Below, in pieces: positions 16,216 to 24,091 of a DNA stretch of 64,000 bases. The DNA lies in the NCBI RefSeq assembly GCF_000710775.1, contig NZ_JOJP01000001.1, positions 2,705,547 through 2,769,546 on the forward strand, given 5' to 3'. Numbering within the stretch: the stretch's first letter is position 1; every line of letters starts with the position of its first letter. The translations under genes were made by a program, and so were the position numbers. The stretch is from Endozoicomonas elysicola. Lineage in GTDB: Bacteria > Pseudomonadota > Gammaproteobacteria > Pseudomonadales > Endozoicomonadaceae. Under the pieces are notes generated by a model. It had not been told where the DNA came from. It searched no databases and was given only the letters and a program-made list of their open reading frames with translations.

Positions 16216-17523
16216 ATGAAACATTTGGAACGTTATGAACCATCAGAGGATGGTAAGACCACAAATCAACAGGATAAGGGACTTCTGTTCGTTCATCCCA
16301 AATTCGGGAAAGTAAAGGATCTCTATCTTGAGAACTTCCAGATAGTCGGAACCTATGTGGATACCTTACGACAACTGTTCAAGGGAGCGATGAATCTGGA
16401 TTTCCTGACGGATATCGAGGACTCACTGAGTTTTGGGGAGAAAACCTTTCGGTTTGTCGGCCATGACTGGATACTGGGCAAGAGTGGTAAGGCATCGGGT
16501 TATCAATACCGGCTCCAGAACAATCAACTGGGAGTCATTATCTTCTGCAAAATGTTCCACTCAAGGGCAGAATCCATTGGTTCCCATCTGAAAATAGAAT
16601 GTTCTCCGTGGTTCCTGGATAACCGATCCCCGAAAAAGGTGGATCAGTTCCTGGCGAACATTGCCAAGATGATACTGAGATGTGCTGAACCCCATTATCC
16701 CGCTATTCATCTGGCGGTAGACGTACAGGGATGGAAACCGGATAACGACCTGTCAGAGAGAATGACTTGTAAATCCAGACGGGTTTCCAATTACTTTGGG
16801 ATTGATAAGGCTGAGTTTACGGTATCGGATGTGTCCTGTGTCTATGATCGTGCCCAGTCCTTCAAGTTTGGCTCTGCGGGTGCAGTCCAGCTGGCGATCT
16901 ACAACAAGACCATACAGGCGAGGGATTTTGATAAGTTCGACTATATGGAACACAAATGGCAGGAGAGTACCCAACTTGATGACGGTTCCAGTGGCTATGA
17001 TCCTGAGTCTGATGTATTCCGGTTTGAGGTACGATTCCACCACTCAGTGATCCAGCAATTTGCCTTGGGAACCTGCAATAAAGAAACGGGTGAAATCGGC
17101 GTCAAAATGAACACCTACACTGAGGTCATCAAACATATCCAGGCACTCTGGCAATACGGTCTGAGATCATTCAAGCTCAAATACAACAGCAACTACCTCG
17201 ATCCTATCTGGACAATCCTGCTGGAAGATATCGTATTCAAATACCCTGAGTCCGCCTACAAGGACAACCTGCATTACAAGCGGTATTACAAGAAAGCCAC
17301 GTCTTTCTCAGGCAAGAACTACCAGCTCTATATTGGTAATCTCCTGTCGGCCTGTGCAAGAAAAGGGCTGAAATTCAAAAGGGTGCTCAGGGAGCTACAG
17401 GGGAGCGTAATCTGGGATGATATTGCTCAGCACTACGAGAAAAAGAATACGACCGAAAATCAGCTGATTGAACGACTGCGAGAGTCTTACCAAGAAAGAA
17501 TACTGATGGGTTACAGCATCTGA
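16216..17523 (+). CDS. Rep replication initiator of E3 (435 aa, intact)
   Basis: Full-length member of the element Rep family; the E1 and E2 copies are partial or broken. The protein starts MKHLERYEPSEDG, with AAAAGGA about 10 bp upstream. Upstream in-frame starts are not supported. Conserved blocks shared with E2: SGYQYRLQNN, LKIECSPW, HYPAIHLAVD, SCVYDR.QSFKFG, AIYNKTIQ and YQERILMGY. The IYNKT segment resembles the catalytic tyrosine region of rolling-circle or filamentous-phage initiators; family assignment is an inference. It probably nicks the hairpin just upstream and replicates the excised circle. The following terminator isolates it from the convergent 75-aa ORF. Confidence 0.75.
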   Translation: MKHLERYEPSEDGKTTNQQDKGLLFVHPKFGKVKDLYLENFQIVGTYVDTLRQLFKGAMNLDFLTDIEDSLSFGEKTFRFVGHDWILGKSGKASGYQYRLQNNQLGVIIFCKMFHSRAESIGSHLKIECSPWFLDNRSPKKVDQFLANIAKMILRCAEPHYPAIHLAVDVQGWKPDNDLSERMTCKSRRVSNYFGIDKAEFTVSDVSCVYDRAQSFKFGSAGAVQLAIYNKTIQARDFDKFDYMEHKWQESTQLDDGSSGYDPESDVFRFEVRFHHSVIQQFALGTCNKETGEIGVKMNTYTEVIKHIQALWQYGLRSFKLKYNSNYLDPIWTILLEDIVFKYPESAYKDNLHYKRYYKKATSFSGKNYQLYIGNLLSACARKGLKFKRVLRELQGSVIWDDIAQHYEKKNTTENQLIERLRESYQERILMGYSI

Positions 17524-17532
17524 ATAAGGGAT

Positions 17533-17563
17533 CAGAAAGGGGATAAACCCCAATCTGTTATTT
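17533..17563. terminator. Bidirectional terminator after rep (E3)
   Basis: CAGA-A-GGGG pairs with CCCC-AA-TCTG, and T/A runs flank it. Counterpart of 286-318. Confidence 0.65.
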
Positions 17564-17785
17564 CTTGGTAGAACGAGTCGGTTGCTCCGGTGAGGACTGA
17601 TTTTTCAGGAAGCCGTGAAGGAGTTCCAGAATGGTCACCAGTTCTTCAACTTCGGAGTTATAACTCTCGCGGATCACTTTGGTTGTGTACTGGCTCAGTT
17701 CTGCGATTTCATGTCGCTTGGTTTCAAGCTGGTTTTTGGTCAGATGGATCAGGGTGCAGAGCATGGAGTTAGTGAGTGTTTTCAT
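17558..17785 (-). CDS. Conserved 75-aa element protein, copy 3 (E3)
   Basis: Almost identical to the E1 copy, differing by about four residues near the C-terminus (LELLHGFLKNQSSPEQ versus LEILHSFLKNQSSLEQ). Same convergent placement with rep. The function is unknown; the three-way conservation argues for a protein with a backbone role. Confidence 0.7.
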   Translation of the reverse strand: MKTLTNSMLCTLIHLTKNQLETKRHEIAELSQYTTKVIRESYNSEVEELVTILELLHGFLKNQSSPEQPTRSTKK

Positions 17786-18580
17786 GGTGTTTACCTCGTT
17801 TGCTGAATGTAATTTGTCCAGGAACGACAGATAAGGACGTGTCCAAAAAATGTTTTGTCCGTAGAGGCAACAGATTTATTGGACTAAGTCTGGTGTTGTT
17901 CAAAATTACCGGTATTCAGTAGGAGGTAGGCATTCAGAATGAACCTGACGTATAGACTCAAACCCCTGAATATAGTCCTAATTGAGGTTGAGCCAGTACA
18001 TGGAAGCGCCGCGCAGAGCCTTTATTGCCAGGAGATGGGCTATAAGTATAAGACGATGGAATAATAGTTAAGGTTGTCTTTAATTCTAATGCTTTAGCTG
18101 ATACCTTAGTGCAGTTTTAATAAGCGACGGTTCACACCATCGAAAAATATTTCATCACAAAAGTTGTTGTTGAGCTATTTCATACCCTGCTCCCTGATGT
18201 CAGTAAAAGGCAGAAGAACAAGTGATGGACGGTAGTGTGTCTGATAGTCACCACTCTCAACCTGCTGTATGAGTATACAGTTATAATCAGAAATCGCTGA
18301 TTTTGGTGAATTTCCAGAGTATATAGCGCACCCAAAATTCTCGATAAATAGCGATGATTAATTTAACTGTCTGTTTTTAAATAAAAAAATCACTCCCTAG
18401 ATCTTTATCGCGAACTATGATTCTCGATTAATACTAATTCTCGCTTTGCCAGAAAATGGCTAGTACGGCTCAATTATGTATCGTAATAAAAAATTATGAT
18501 TTTCAATTAGTTGAAAGTTGTAAAGTGAAATCATGCGTGTAAATGTCCAAAGTGAAAAGCGGAATTCGCACTAATAAGCG
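17786..18580. other. Conserved non-coding platform upstream of the E3 cassette array
   Basis: Homologous to 541-1253 in E1 over its whole length, with an extra ~80 bp near 18345-18425 that includes a partial duplication around ATTCTCGATTAAT. No intact ORF is shared between the two copies. The minus-strand frame at about 17925-18070 is broken by TAG. It holds the LexA-boxed promoter and ends at the attI-like point. Confidence 0.6.
18265..18287 (+). promoter_or_regulatory. LexA (SOS) box with perfect -10, reading toward the cassettes (E3)
   Basis: CTGTATGAGTATACAG (18265-18280) then TATAAT (18282-18287). One base differs from the E1 box without breaking the CTGT/ACAG half-sites. Confidence 0.75.
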
Positions 18581-18587
18581 TTAACTT
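18574..18587 (+). other. attI-like recombination point, start of E3 cassette 1
   Basis: AAGCG/TTAACT with crossover after G18580. The left side equals E1, and the right side matches the complement of this cassette's own R'' (AGTTAAC at 19098-19104). Confidence 0.7.
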
Positions 18588-18591
18588 TCCT

Positions 18592-19095
18592 ATGAAATCA
18601 AACATCGTTATTTTATTCTTGTCTTCTATGATTTCAGGCTGTACTTCACTGATTATGGGAAGTTATTGTGCTGATGCAGAAATTGAGAGGGAGCCAGTTT
18701 CGATTCCAGGAACTCACGTAATATCAATAATTACGGAAAGAAAGGAGTATGACTTCACATTCAAATGTGAGAAATATTACGATGCTCAATGCTCTACAAG
18801 AGGGAATTATTGGGACGTCAGATATAATAGCTTTTCCTCTAAACATGATACTCAAGAGATTGAATACGAGTTACCTGATCAAGCTCATGCTAAAGTTCTC
18901 CTTCCTAGTTGTAATGATCTATTAGATAAAAAATCATTCGATGTTAGTATGTTAAAGGTTTGGGTTTCTGGAATACCATATTTCTATCGTAGCTCTGATA
19001 AAGATCTTCATGTTTACATAAGCCATAAATTCGGAGATATCGAAGCAAGAGATATAGTTCTAGATCTAAAAATAAGCTACGAATTTAAAGAGTAA
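18592..19095 (+). CDS. Cassette-borne lipoprotein, 167 aa (E3 cassette 1)
   Basis: Signal peptide with lipobox ISGC (MKSNIVILFLSSMISGC), so probably an outer- or inner-membrane lipoprotein. The mature part is polar with several cysteines (YCADAE, FKCEKYYDAQC). No known family recognised. The ATG lies only 12 bp inside the cassette and the stop codon 3 bp before R'', which is typical cassette packing. A+T-rich codons contrast with rep. Confidence 0.75.
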   Translation: MKSNIVILFLSSMISGCTSLIMGSYCADAEIEREPVSIPGTHVISIITERKEYDFTFKCEKYYDAQCSTRGNYWDVRYNSFSSKHDTQEIEYELPDQAHAKVLLPSCNDLLDKKSFDVSMLKVWVSGIPYFYRSSDKDLHVYISHKFGDIEARDIVLDLKISYEFKE

Positions 19096-19097
19096 AA

Positions 19098-19196
19098 AGT
19101 TAACAAGGCGCAGCAACCGACCTTCGGCAACTGTCACCTTTTGTGCATTCGCACAAAAAGCGCCAGTTACCTCGGCGGCTGTGCGCGGCGTTATGC
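19098..19196 (+). other. attC site 3 (end of E3 cassette 1)
   Basis: R'' AGTTAAC (19098-19104) and R' GTTATGC (19190-19196). Paired flanks GGCGCAGCA and TGTGCGCGG have an extra base. The central perfect hairpin is TTTTGTGC-ATTC-GCACAAAA. Crossover is at G19190/T19191. Confidence 0.85.
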
Positions 19197-19287
19197 GTAC
19201 TTTATGTCCAATTCTATTATCAAAAACAAAATTAAGAATTTAATTAATGAATTTAAGTTCGGATAATTAAGCGTTTAGTGAACAGTA

Positions 19288-19800
19288 ATGCTATATAACC
19301 CACAAACTTTACGAGAAGTAATTCGGTGGTCGAAGCGCGACCAAATAATTGTATTAATAGCTGTGATTCTGCTTCCAGGAGGTGTATTTGAGTTATTGGT
19401 TGCAGCCATAATTATGTGCTTCTTTTTATTTTTAAGAAGAAAGCATATTAGAGCTTTTAGGATAATAGCACCAACAATCTTCCAAAGGTGGGCCTACCTG
19501 CTTTTAGCTGAGATCATCATAAGTTTTGCTTTTTGCTTGCTTTTGAAATGGGTGCCTGAGAATAAGGAGGAAATTCTGATCGCGTATATAGTATTAATTT
19601 TATGTACGACCATTTTCAATTACTTTCTTCTGGGCAGGCTGCCAGATATTAAAATCAGGGCGCAATATATCGGCCCTGATCTACCCGAAAGTCAGGTCAT
19701 AAGAGACGGTCGGAGTAAAATGGGATTACCTCCTCTTGATAAATACGCTCCAAATAGCAAGAAAAAGAACGGTAAAAAGAAGATAACTCGGAGAAAATAA
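19288..19800 (+). CDS. Cassette-borne membrane protein, 170 aa (E3 cassette 2)
   Basis: About four predicted membrane helices (residues roughly 20-38, 38-50, 68-86, 95-113), with RRKH between. A polar C-terminal tail ends in a lysine-rich KKKNGKKKITRRK. No family known to me. The lysine-rich end suggests the tail faces the cytoplasm. It is followed by about 190 bp of extra sequence before the cassette's attC. Confidence 0.7.
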   Translation: MLYNPQTLREVIRWSKRDQIIVLIAVILLPGGVFELLVAAIIMCFFLFLRRKHIRAFRIIAPTIFQRWAYLLLAEIIISFAFCLLLKWVPENKEEILIAYIVLILCTTIFNYFLLGRLPDIKIRAQYIGPDLPESQVIRDGRSKMGLPPLDKYAPNSKKKNGKKKITRRK

Positions 19801-19879
19801 ATACTTGCCTCGTTCCTACGCTCCAGCGTGGGATTACATGTGAAGCCATCCAAGCACCAAAGAAAAATAGAAGTCCAAC

Positions 19880-19969
19880 ATGTACTCCCCGGAAGTTAAT
19901 GCCCTGCTCGACCACGAAGAACTTCTTCACTGTGCCTCAAACTATAGAAATTACCTGTTTGAAAGATAA
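19880..19969 (+). CDS. Possible 29-aa ORF in E3 cassette 2
   Basis: MYSPEVNALLDHEELLHCAS then NYRNYLFER. Its base composition is unlike the rest of the cassette, and it is preceded by the palindromic string CTACGCTCCAGCGTGGGA (19815-19832). It could be a scrap of another gene carried in the cassette. No ribosome site seen. Confidence 0.25.
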   Translation: MYSPEVNALLDHEELLHCASNYRNYLFER

Positions 19970-19990
19970 AGTTATTATAATCGAGCCCAC

Positions 19991-20057
19991 GCATAACAAA
20001 AAATTTCAGGGGAAGATCACAGCGCCTGCGGCGCTGCCCCTGAATTTGGCGTTATAC
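19991..20057 (+). other. attC site 4 (end of E3 cassette 2)
   Basis: A short attC of 67 bp. R'' GCATAAC (19991-19997) and R' GTTATAC (20051-20057). AAATTTCAGGGG pairs with CCCCTGAATTT with one extra T, and the inner stem is AGCGCC/GGCGCT. R'' matches the cassette's 5' TTATGC at 19191. Confidence 0.9.
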
Positions 20058-20101
20058 GCCCAATCAGCGTACGCTCGTTGACACAACTTTGAGATAAACA
20101 A

Positions 20102-20287
20102 ATGGAAATTGAAGTTCCAACAGCCAAGTCCTTATATATAGAAATGTATTTTGATGAAACATTACTAAGTTCAGGAACCGCAATCTTAGCCGCTAACAAT
20201 CGTGAGTCTCATTGTGCTTTGATCACTAATAGACACAACGTAGTGAAGCTTAAGTGTCCAAAAAGTGTCCACCAAACTGACCAATAA
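20102..20287 (+). pseudogene. Truncated protease-like gene, E3 cassette 3
   Basis: The first ~49 residues look like the start of a trypsin-like peptidase of the kind found in defence loci. LLSSGTAILA then CALITNRHNV matches the SGT...LITNRH segment around the catalytic histidine. The homologous part stops near 20250, where the right-end block of the element begins, so the rest of the gene and its attC are missing. The remaining codons to 20287 read through arm sites. Confidence 0.5.
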
Positions 20288-20313
20288 CCACTTTTAACAA
20301 CCCAAATGGACAC
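20253..20313. other. Integrase arm-type sites at the right end of E3
   Basis: AGTGTCCA at 20253-20260 and 20264-20271, and the inverted TGGACAC at 20307-20313. The block is nearly identical to 6826-6887. Confidence 0.6.
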
Positions 20314-20371
20314 GTTTTCTTAAAGTTTGAATGTACAACTTATTGATAAATAAGTGTTTAATCTAATATGG

Positions 20372-20401
20372 CAAGGATTCGAATCCCTCCCTCACCGCCA
20401 T
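20372..20401 (+). repeat. att site: tRNA-Ser 3' end repeat 3 (E3/E4 junction)
   Basis: Identical over 30 bp to 6945-6974. It is the last att copy before the chromosome. Confidence 0.85.
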
Positions 20402-20663
20402 TTATCCTTTCTGTTAAGTGCCTGATTTTCCTTTCTAAAATAGCTCACCTTTACGACCACTGTCTTTTTCTTCCAACAAAGTATCGACGGCGAAACAAAA
20501 TCCTTGTTTTTTCGGCTTAAAAAGCATCCTTATACTTTAAATAGCTGATGTTTCAAAACATCAGAAACTCATTTCCACTGCATCTGGTTCAGCCTGATAG
20601 AACTCTTCTTTCAGTAATATTCAGCATCTGAAAGCCGATAGTAATATCGCTGGATTTCACTAA

Positions 20664-20918
20664 ATGGATATTACAATGACACCCAAGTGTGAGTTTTATC
20701 AGGTCTGCCCATTTTTTACGGACAGTCTGGTTGCAGGTATGCCATCGACTGCGAAGCTGCTTAAAGAGAGGTATTGCTGCGATGCTTACAGCAAATGTGC
20801 TCGTTACCGAGTGACACTGGATGCTGGTGAGCAATATGTGGAAGACAGTCTTTTTCCTAACCATGACGAAAAAGCTCAGACTATTATCGCTAGAGTTAAG
20901 CGTGAAACCGGTAGCTGA
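20664..20918 (+). CDS. Small cysteine-rich protein, 84 aa (E4 copy)
   Basis: Homologue of 7234-7488 with all five cysteines kept (9, 15, 38, 39, 45). The flanking DNA from the att site onward is also homologous to the left end of E2. Its frame is intact although the neighbouring integrase has decayed, so it may still be under selection or the decay may be recent. Confidence 0.6.
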   Translation: MDITMTPKCEFYQVCPFFTDSLVAGMPSTAKLLKERYCCDAYSKCARYRVTLDAGEQYVEDSLFPNHDEKAQTIIARVKRETGS

Positions 20919-20934
20919 GGCTCTGGTTTCATAA

Positions 20935-21120
20935 TCAACGGAACAGTTCCTCTGTTTCTTCCAAAACCCCTTCCGTGTCATCCTCCATGTCGGATAACAG
21001 ATTCAAAATGATCCCTTCCTGAAAATGGTTTGGGTCAAATTTGGCGTAGCGTATGGTCATTGAATTATCGGTGTGTTCCAGTGTTCGTTGCAGAAAAAGG
21101 ATATTGCCGCCATTTATCCT
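20935..21120 (-). pseudogene. Integrase remnant of decayed element E4
   Basis: Encodes only the last ~60 residues of an E2-type integrase. NGGNILFLQR, SMTIRYAKFDPNHFQE and VLEETEELF align with the E2 C-terminus, but the HTFASH box and everything upstream are gone. LGHAD has become LEHTD. Homology ends near 21120, which I take as the junction with old chromosome. Confidence 0.75.
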
Positions 21121-21323
21121 AGGGTTGTTGTCGGTTCGGGTGTTCATCAAGAAATAAGTTTTCCATTTAGGTTTTTAGCTCAATGTGAGTTCCAAACCGT
21201 TGGCAGCCACAATAAGCCACAGCAACGTCTCTTCATCCAGATAACAAATACGAAAAACTACGTAAAAGTCTGGGTATAAACTCAGGTTGCCCGTATCCAG
21301 GGTTGAAACTATATTGCCTGCAT

Positions 21324-21341
21324 ACCGACCGGACGGTCTGT
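21324..21341. promoter_or_regulatory. Candidate TetR operator
   Basis: A perfect palindrome, GACCG-GA-CGGTC (21327-21338), sits about 30 bp before the TetR-type start codon. Autoregulation is likely. Confidence 0.55.
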
Positions 21342-21368
21342 TTTTGTGGTGAGACACAGGTGAATTCC

Positions 21369-21935
21369 ATGGACAAAAAGCAGCAAATTCTTCAAGCAGC
21401 TATTGAGCTGTTTGCCATACAGGGTTACGAAAAGACGTCCATCGCCGCTATTTGCGAACATGTAAAGGTTTCAAAGGGGGCGGTCTTTCACCACTTTAAA
21501 AATAAGGATGAATTGCTCAGAGAGGCATTCATCCGCATGGCCCAGATTATGAATGAGATTGCAGACAATCTTGATGTCATTAATGAGGGGCTATCGACTA
21601 AAGAGAAGCTGGTGAATCTGCTGGAGCATATCTTTTCATCCATGGCTTCTGCGGAACAAAAGTTATATTACCAGTTCGACTTTCAGGTTTTGTCTCAGCC
21701 GTCGCTACGGTTGGTTTTAAACGATTTGATTGAGGAGAGATACCGCCTTGCCATGGCATCTTTCCAATCCATTCTACGGGATATACCTTCGGCAGATGGC
21801 ATGGTTGATAGCCAAATACTTATTGCTGAGATAGATGGTATCGCACTGAATTATCTCTTTGCAGAAGATGACTACCCGCTGGAAAAAATCAAAGAACGAT
21901 TCATCAAAAAATATTTGTTATTACTGGGTCTTTAG
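21369..21935 (+). CDS. TetR/AcrR-family transcriptional regulator (188 aa)
   Basis: N-terminal TetR HTH: ILQAAIELFAIQGYEKTSIA followed by VSKGAVFHHFKNKDELL. The C-terminal ligand domain is typical in length. ATG 21369 is preferred over the upstream TTG 21303, because the TetR domain starts there and the candidate operator palindrome would otherwise lie in the gene. It is followed after 8 bp by a GNAT acetyltransferase, so it probably regulates itself and that gene. Confidence 0.9.
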   Translation: MDKKQQILQAAIELFAIQGYEKTSIAAICEHVKVSKGAVFHHFKNKDELLREAFIRMAQIMNEIADNLDVINEGLSTKEKLVNLLEHIFSSMASAEQKLYYQFDFQVLSQPSLRLVLNDLIEERYRLAMASFQSILRDIPSADGMVDSQILIAEIDGIALNYLFAEDDYPLEKIKERFIKKYLLLLGL

Positions 21936-21943
21936 GGGCTGAA

Positions 21944-22450
21944 ATGAAAACACCATACGACATCCAATACGAAGCCTTCGCTGCGGCAGGTGGTCTTTAT
22001 GATGAGCGTCATGCCAGACTTTACGCGCAGTTTGCAGACGACCTGATTGCCGACGGCAGTTTTTCTATTGTTTATGAGGGCGTCGCACACGCCTGCTATA
22101 CACCCATCACCATCGATGCAGCACCACACCTCAAATGTTATGTGCTGGCACCATTGGCCGTACTCCCTGAGTACCAGGGGCAGAGATATGCCACTCGACT
22201 GATGGAAGAGGCTGAGAAGCAACTGGATGCCGACGTGATCTTTGTTATGGGTGAACCCTTCCATTACGGTAAGCGGTATAACGCTGCTCACAAGGTGCTG
22301 CCACCGGTAGCAACCCAGGCTCCTCTGGATTGCTGGTTCGCTCGTGAGCTAACTCCAGGAGCCCTCGATGGTGTGGGAGAGTCCACTTCCAGTATCTCTG
22401 GCCCTTACGCCGAGCCCCTGATGTGGGGGCACCCGAACGAACAGGTGTGA
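21944..22450 (+). CDS. GNAT-family N-acetyltransferase (168 aa)
   Basis: The acetyl-CoA-binding motif A is visible as LAPLAVLPEYQGQRYATRLM (residues about 67-87). The preceding strand CYVLAPL is also typical. The substrate is unknown. It is co-transcribed with the TetR gene and followed by a hairpin, so the pair forms a two-gene operon. Confidence 0.85.
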   Translation: MKTPYDIQYEAFAAAGGLYDERHARLYAQFADDLIADGSFSIVYEGVAHACYTPITIDAAPHLKCYVLAPLAVLPEYQGQRYATRLMEEAEKQLDADVIFVMGEPFHYGKRYNAAHKVLPPVATQAPLDCWFARELTPGALDGVGESTSSISGPYAEPLMWGHPNEQV

Positions 22451-22454
22451 CACT

Positions 22455-22474
22455 CGGGGTGTTTTTACGCCCCG
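22455..22474 (+). terminator. Terminator after the TetR-GNAT operon
   Basis: CGGGGTG-TTTTTA-CGCCCCG: a 7-bp stem with one G:T pair. Confidence 0.5.
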
Positions 22475-22684
22475 CAGGGGGGAGTGTTCAACTGGTTGGA
22501 TGGCCAGTTGGTAACCCTCCCTGATAGTATGGGGGATGTGCAGTTGCATGAACATATCGTTTTATTTGCTGATATTGAGCGACTGCTGGAGGCAGAGCAA
22601 TGTGTCTCTGTCCCTTTTGTTCAGCATGAGACTAATGGACTGGTCAACTCAAGCCGCACACAGATTTCCATAACGAATTGGGTT

Positions 22685-23344
22685 TCATCGCTGGTCTAAA
22701 ACGAGATCGTTAATTTCTCGTATCAGTGCCTCGGTGGAACATTGACGACAGTAACCTTTAATCGTCTCCAGGGAATGACGATGCCTCGTCTCTGTAAAGG
22801 TGGCACACGCATCTGAGACCAGGGTGACCAGGTAGTTCAAATCACAGGCATCGCGCACGGCACTTTCCACGCACTGGTCAGTCAAGACACCGGTGATGAT
22901 CAAATGCCGGCAGTTCAGGTTACGTAGAAGGTAATCGATGTTGGTTGAAATGAAGACGCTGGATGATGTTTTTGGAATTACTATTTCATCACCGACCGGA
23001 CTCACTGAGTTGATCACCTGGGCATCCTTTGAACCTTTCGGTACGTTGAACCCTGTAATCTTATAATCAAGGCCTCGATCTCTCCCATCGAGTGTGAGGC
23101 TTTCAATAACGGTGAACAGGACTTCAATGTGTGCCTCACGACAGGCGGTTTGCAGGCGTCGGATGTTCGGCAAAACCATGGCAGAAAGCTGTTGGAAATA
23201 GTAGTCGAACGCTTCCATCTCACTTGGGCTTTTTCCGGTAAATTCTCCACCTTCAGGTGTGCAACTGAAGTTCTGAACATCGATGATCAAACATACACTT
23301 TTCCCCAAAACCAAGGGGATATTCCGTGATAAGACTTCATTCAT
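22685..23344 (-). CDS. Isochorismatase-like cysteine hydrolase (219 aa)
   Basis: Alpha/beta hydrolase of the isochorismatase superfamily (amide or vinyl-ether hydrolysis). The triad is visible as D22 (LIIDVQNF), a lysine in VIPKTSSSVF and the cysteine in GVLTDQCVESAVRDA. DACATFTE is the conserved C-terminal segment. AAGGAG lies upstream of ATG 23344. The exact substrate cannot be told from the sequence; nicotinamidase, ureidoacrylate and pyrazinamide-type hydrolases share this fold. Confidence 0.9.
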   Translation of the reverse strand: MNEVLSRNIPLVLGKSVCLIIDVQNFSCTPEGGEFTGKSPSEMEAFDYYFQQLSAMVLPNIRRLQTACREAHIEVLFTVIESLTLDGRDRGLDYKITGFNVPKGSKDAQVINSVSPVGDEIVIPKTSSSVFISTNIDYLLRNLNCRHLIITGVLTDQCVESAVRDACDLNYLVTLVSDACATFTETRHRHSLETIKGYCRQCSTEALIREINDLVLDQR

Positions 23345-23361
23345 TATCTGGTTTCTCCTTC

Positions 23362-23478
23362 TTATTTAAGGGGGATGGATGTGCTCTGCTTCAAATCTCT
23401 TCCACTCCCCGTATAGGCATCTAAGGAGCCATCACGGACCTCATGGTACATATACTCTAACGGCAAGCTCTTCAGCAT
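23362..23478 (-). CDS. Possible 38-aa ORF upstream of the hydrolase
   Basis: MLKSLPLEYMYHEVRDGSLD then AYTGSGRDLKQSTSIPLK, ending 18 bp before the hydrolase start. No ribosome site of note. It may be a leader peptide or the tail of a lost gene. Confidence 0.25.
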   Translation of the reverse strand: MLKSLPLEYMYHEVRDGSLDAYTGSGRDLKQSTSIPLK

Positions 23479-24091
23479 AGACTGTACGCCAAAATACAGA
23501 TGTTTTGTTTAGTTGTGACCCTCAGGAATGTAATTACGACAAGATATTTAGAAACTTATTCAGCTAATATATTTTTATAGTCGTTTAATAATATTTTTCT
23601 TTCTGAATTCTGTTTTTATGTTGAACCTTCAGACTTCGGGCTTGTCCATTACCGGGTAAATTCATTAAGCATTAACCGTTGTTTATCGGAGGTGTAAGTT
23701 GGCTTCAGTGTTTAACTTTGGGTTTGATTTTTTTGTAGGTGATTTTGGTGGGTTTTCTTCTTTTCTTGTTCGGTCAATGATGTCTTTTCTCTGACACTTG
23801 GGGGGTGTAGTTACGTACAGCAGGAGTAAAGGTCATCACCTTGAGCTTTGCTCCTGCTAATGTATGCTCAGTCGAATACTAGGTTTTGGAGATATTGCTA
23901 TTTATTTTCGTCGTTTATTATTTTATTAAATGGATTTCGTCTTTTATTTTTCAACCTGAAGAATAGTTTTTCATATACTTCTTTTTTCTGGATCTATGGG
24001 GTTATTTCAGGTCGTCTGTTGTGGAGATTATTGTTAAAGCCTTTTGCCAACCTTGATCTGACAGCCATACTTTCACGGTATATGTGATTTT
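23479..24091. other. AT-rich intergenic region
   Basis: No convincing gene. An open frame at 23848-24087 (79 residues, hydrophobic, two possible membrane segments, TTG or ATG start) is the only candidate, and I do not trust it. The rest is AT-rich. Confidence 0.4.

Noticed and set aside
1-21120. CRISPR array
   Set aside because: Repeats found are att copies, attC arms and element homologies; no regularly spaced short repeats or cas genes.
22484-22699. 71-aa ORF between GNAT and hydrolase genes
   Set aside because: GTG start directly abuts the purine run, there are no recognisable features, and it overlaps the hydrolase stop. Might be a gene relic.
23848-24087. 79-aa hydrophobic ORF
   Set aside because: AT-rich sequence readily gives hydrophobic frames. 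No ribosome site and no supporting context.
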